DNA of 8,304 bases from Syntrophaceae bacterium CG2_30_49_12. Lineage in GTDB: Bacteria; Desulfobacterota; Syntrophia; Syntrophales; CG2-30-49-12. The stretch spans positions 1-8,304 of the forward strand of contig MNZP01000092.1 of assembly GCA_001873675.1 (NCBI GenBank), read 5' to 3'. Of this stretch, positions 7,331-8,304 are shown piece by piece. The notes under the pieces were generated by a model. That model had not been told where the DNA came from, did no database searches, and worked only from the letters and a program-made list of their open reading frames with translations. The position numbers and the translations under genes are program-made. Each line of letters begins with the position of its first letter. Position 1 is the stretch's first letter.

Positions 7331-7774
7331 ATCTTCTATCGCTACCAAGGGGAAAATCTCCATCTGGCCGCCATCTATAAGAAGATCCGCAAGCATCCCG
7401 GCCGTGCAAAGATTCTGGCCTCGGTCATTGTTGAGATCGGCGATGACGACAAGGGGGTTCCAGTACCGGCGAAAATAGTGTTCGTCAGAGACAAACGTAG
7501 CAAGAAGTGGTTAGCGCTACTCTCAACCGACACATACATGGCTGATGAGGAAATCGTCCAGACCTACAAACGGCGCTGGGACATAGAGGTGTTCTTCAAA
7601 ATGGCCAAGTCGTTCCTGAATCTTGCCAAAGAGTGTCAGGGGCGGTCCTATGATGCTCTGGTCGCTCACGCCACAGTGGTGTGCTGCCGTTACATCATGC
7701 TGGCCCTCTACTGGCTGGTTCAGGCTTGTAGCCTGAACCATTTATTAATGTTTTGGCTCAATCTGCAAGATTGA
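7331..7774 (+). pseudogene. IS4-family transposase remnant (C-terminal part)
   Basis: An open frame from 7298 to the TGA at 7772-7774 encodes the C-terminal DDE region of an IS4-type transposase. Family-like sequence begins around YRYQGENLHL (from 7337). It continues through GRAKILASVIVEIG and VPAKIVFVRD to TYKRRWDIEVFFKMAK, which contains the exact Y-(2)-R-(3)-E-(6)-K signature with the catalytic Glu. Then comes QGRSYDALVAHA and RYIMLAL, after which similarity ends near 7709. The N-terminal half with the two catalytic Asp residues is missing and I find no start codon with a good ribosome site; a GTG at 7478 is the longest standard start. The last 21 codons run through palindromic repeats and do not look like transposase. 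It should be inactive. No terminal inverted repeats of the element are recognisable. Confidence 0.85.
7716..7740. repeat. REP-like perfect palindrome, copy 1
   Basis: TGGTTCAGGCT (7716-7726) pairs perfectly with AGCCTGAACCA (7730-7740) around a TGT loop, an 11-bp stem. It begins within ten bases of where transposase similarity ends. A diverged copy lies 38 bases downstream. The form and tandem layout resemble dispersed REP elements, but family assignment needs a genome search. Confidence 0.75.
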
Positions 7775-7778
7775 ACCA
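7754..7778. repeat. REP-like palindrome, diverged copy 2
   Basis: TGGCTCAATCT (7754-7764) pairs with AGATTGAACCA (7768-7778) around GCA, with one mismatch in 11 pairs. It is the same length and frame as copy 1; the outer TGG, TCA, TGAACCA and most of the loop layout are shared. Where the inner bases differ, both arms changed together, which keeps the stem. The stop codon of the transposase remnant falls inside it. Confidence 0.7.
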
Positions 7779-7795
7779 GCAAAGAGTTAGGGAAG

Positions 7796-7847
7796 CGTAA
7801 CGCAGCAATTTTGCGGTGCGTTACGGCAAGAGGCCGCCTAACGCACC
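7796..7847. repeat. Three-armed inverted repeat able to fold two ways
   Basis: CGTAACGCA (7796-7804) pairs with TGCGTTACG (7817-7825), with an inner GCA/TGC extension and a GG bulge. Alternatively GGTGCGTTA (7815-7823) pairs with TAACGCACC (7839-7847), extended by GGC (7825-7827) with GCC (7836-7838) after one bulged C. The middle arm is shared, so the folds exclude each other. The bases resemble GTAGGGTGCGTTA-type dispersed repeats known from many bacterial genomes. It lies downstream of the caspase-like gene on the minus strand; no T-run follows. Confidence 0.7.
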
Positions 7848-7856
7848 CTACATTAT

Positions 7857-7909
7857 CTGAGCAGCCACGACTAACAGCCTACAGCCTAAACAACCTGAGC
7901 AGTTACGAA
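7857..7909. repeat. Short direct repeats between the palindromes and the caspase gene
   Basis: CTGAGCAG occurs at 7857-7864 and again at 7895-7902; extended to 19 bases the two copies match at 15 positions (7857-7875 and 7895-7913). Between them ACAGCCT is repeated in tandem (7874-7880, 7881-7887). The second copy runs into the caspase stop codon. Confidence 0.65.
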
Positions 7910-8304
7910 TTACTTTGTCATCACCAGCGGAAAATCCATTCCCCGTGAATCAACAACGGGATACTGGACCTCCCTCTTGTATTTCTTCGTTATTTCCGGA
8001 AGCTGTTCCTCCACGTAACTCATAAGTTTCCTGACCGTAACCGTGTCCGTTCCCACGGCTGCCGCCCCCTTCAATCCTTCCAGCAGCGTATAGGTAAATA
8101 CCCCGTGCCCGAGCTCCTTCGTCTCGGCAGCAAACTGGTCTTTCGTGGAAGCGGCGATGATATGTATCCCCGTTGATCGGGAAAGCTGGGAAAGCGCCTT
8201 TCTGTCCTCAAAACCACGGAAAGCAACCAGCACTGCCCCGGCCTTGCAGGCGTCTATGAGTGCGAGAACCTTTTGCGCCTTTATTTCCCTGATGAACCCC
8301 GCTA
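7910..8304 (-). CDS. Caspase-family (peptidase C14) protein, C-terminal part, cut by the window edge
   Basis: The frame runs from the right edge to a TAA at 7912-7910 and gives about 130 residues. It opens with AGFIREIKAQKVLALIDACKAG. The DACKAG (codons 8254-8237, Cys at 8248-8246) matches the catalytic-cysteine motif D-A-C-x-[SA]-G of caspase-like peptidases, following the usual hydrophobic strand. Downstream, IHIIAASTKDQFAAET, the HGVFTYTLLEGLKG segment (7/8 of the prokaryotic caspase consensus by eye) and a closing QYPVVDSRGMDFPLV fit the C-terminal half of the fold. The catalytic His and any N-terminal WD40, TPR or other domains lie outside the window. A GTG at 8233 would begin after the catalytic Cys, so it is not the real start. 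The substrate and role are unknown; related proteins are often fused to repeats and act in regulation or cell death. Confidence 0.87.
   Translation of the reverse strand, partial: AGFIREIKAQKVLALIDACKAGAVLVAFRGFEDRKALSQLSRSTGIHIIAASTKDQFAAETKELGHGVFTYTLLEGLKGAAAVGTDTVTVRKLMSYVEEQLPEITKKYKREVQYPVVDSRGMDFPLVMTK

Noticed and set aside
7523..7741. Minus-strand 72-codon frame opposite the transposase remnant
   Set aside because: The plus frame carries the YREK signature of IS4 transposases, so the minus frame is a shadow.
7714..7847. Repeat cluster considered as a CRISPR array
   Set aside because: The units are palindromes of different sequence with short unequal gaps; there is no regular repeat-spacer pattern and no cas gene.

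Overview
This window looks like chromosomal DNA from a Gram-negative bacterium. The envelope genes point that way: a signal-peptide beta-barrel protein with a C-terminal Phe, a lipoprotein M48 peptidase and a periplasmic SH3 protein. The combination of a TIGR04219-type outer-membrane protein, a CHASE2 cyclase and a WD40-associated type of caspase fits a Desulfobacterota/deltaproteobacterial genome. That placement is an inference from family distribution, not something the sequence proves.

Layout. Positions 1-303 hold no convincing gene; they contain a long imperfect hairpin, a smaller hairpin and a tandem 8-mer. From 7265 down to 304 five genes run on the minus strand, in transcription order: outer-membrane beta-barrel protein, SH3-domain exported protein, M48 metalloprotease lipoprotein, CHASE2 adenylate/guanylate cyclase, and a PIF1-like helicase with HRDC and HTH_40-type C-terminal domains. 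The last four are packed like an operon: ATGA overlap, then gaps of 9 and 21 bases. The beta-barrel gene is 48 bases upstream of the SH3 gene, has its own strong Shine-Dalgarno sequence and a candidate promoter, and is visibly more AT-rich.

Positions about 7331-7774 carry the 3' part of an IS4-family transposase on the plus strand. It keeps the Y-(2)-R-(3)-E-(6)-K signature but lacks the N-terminal catalytic half, and family-like sequence stops near 7709. From 7714 to 7909 the DNA is a dense cluster of REP-like palindromes and short direct repeats. The right edge (7910-8304, minus strand) is the C-terminal part of a caspase-like (peptidase C14) protein whose catalytic-cysteine motif is just inside the window.

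How the genes may work together (inference): the SH3 protein, the M48 lipoprotein and the cyclase, whose CHASE2 sensor faces the periplasm, could form an envelope-sensing and envelope-maintenance module with a cyclic-nucleotide output. The helicase at the end of the operon has an obvious DNA role and may be only a passenger. No clearly new system is visible. The points most worth a second look are the palindrome cluster that cuts the transposase, the three-armed repeat that can fold two ways, and the SH3-M48-CHASE2 cyclase operon.
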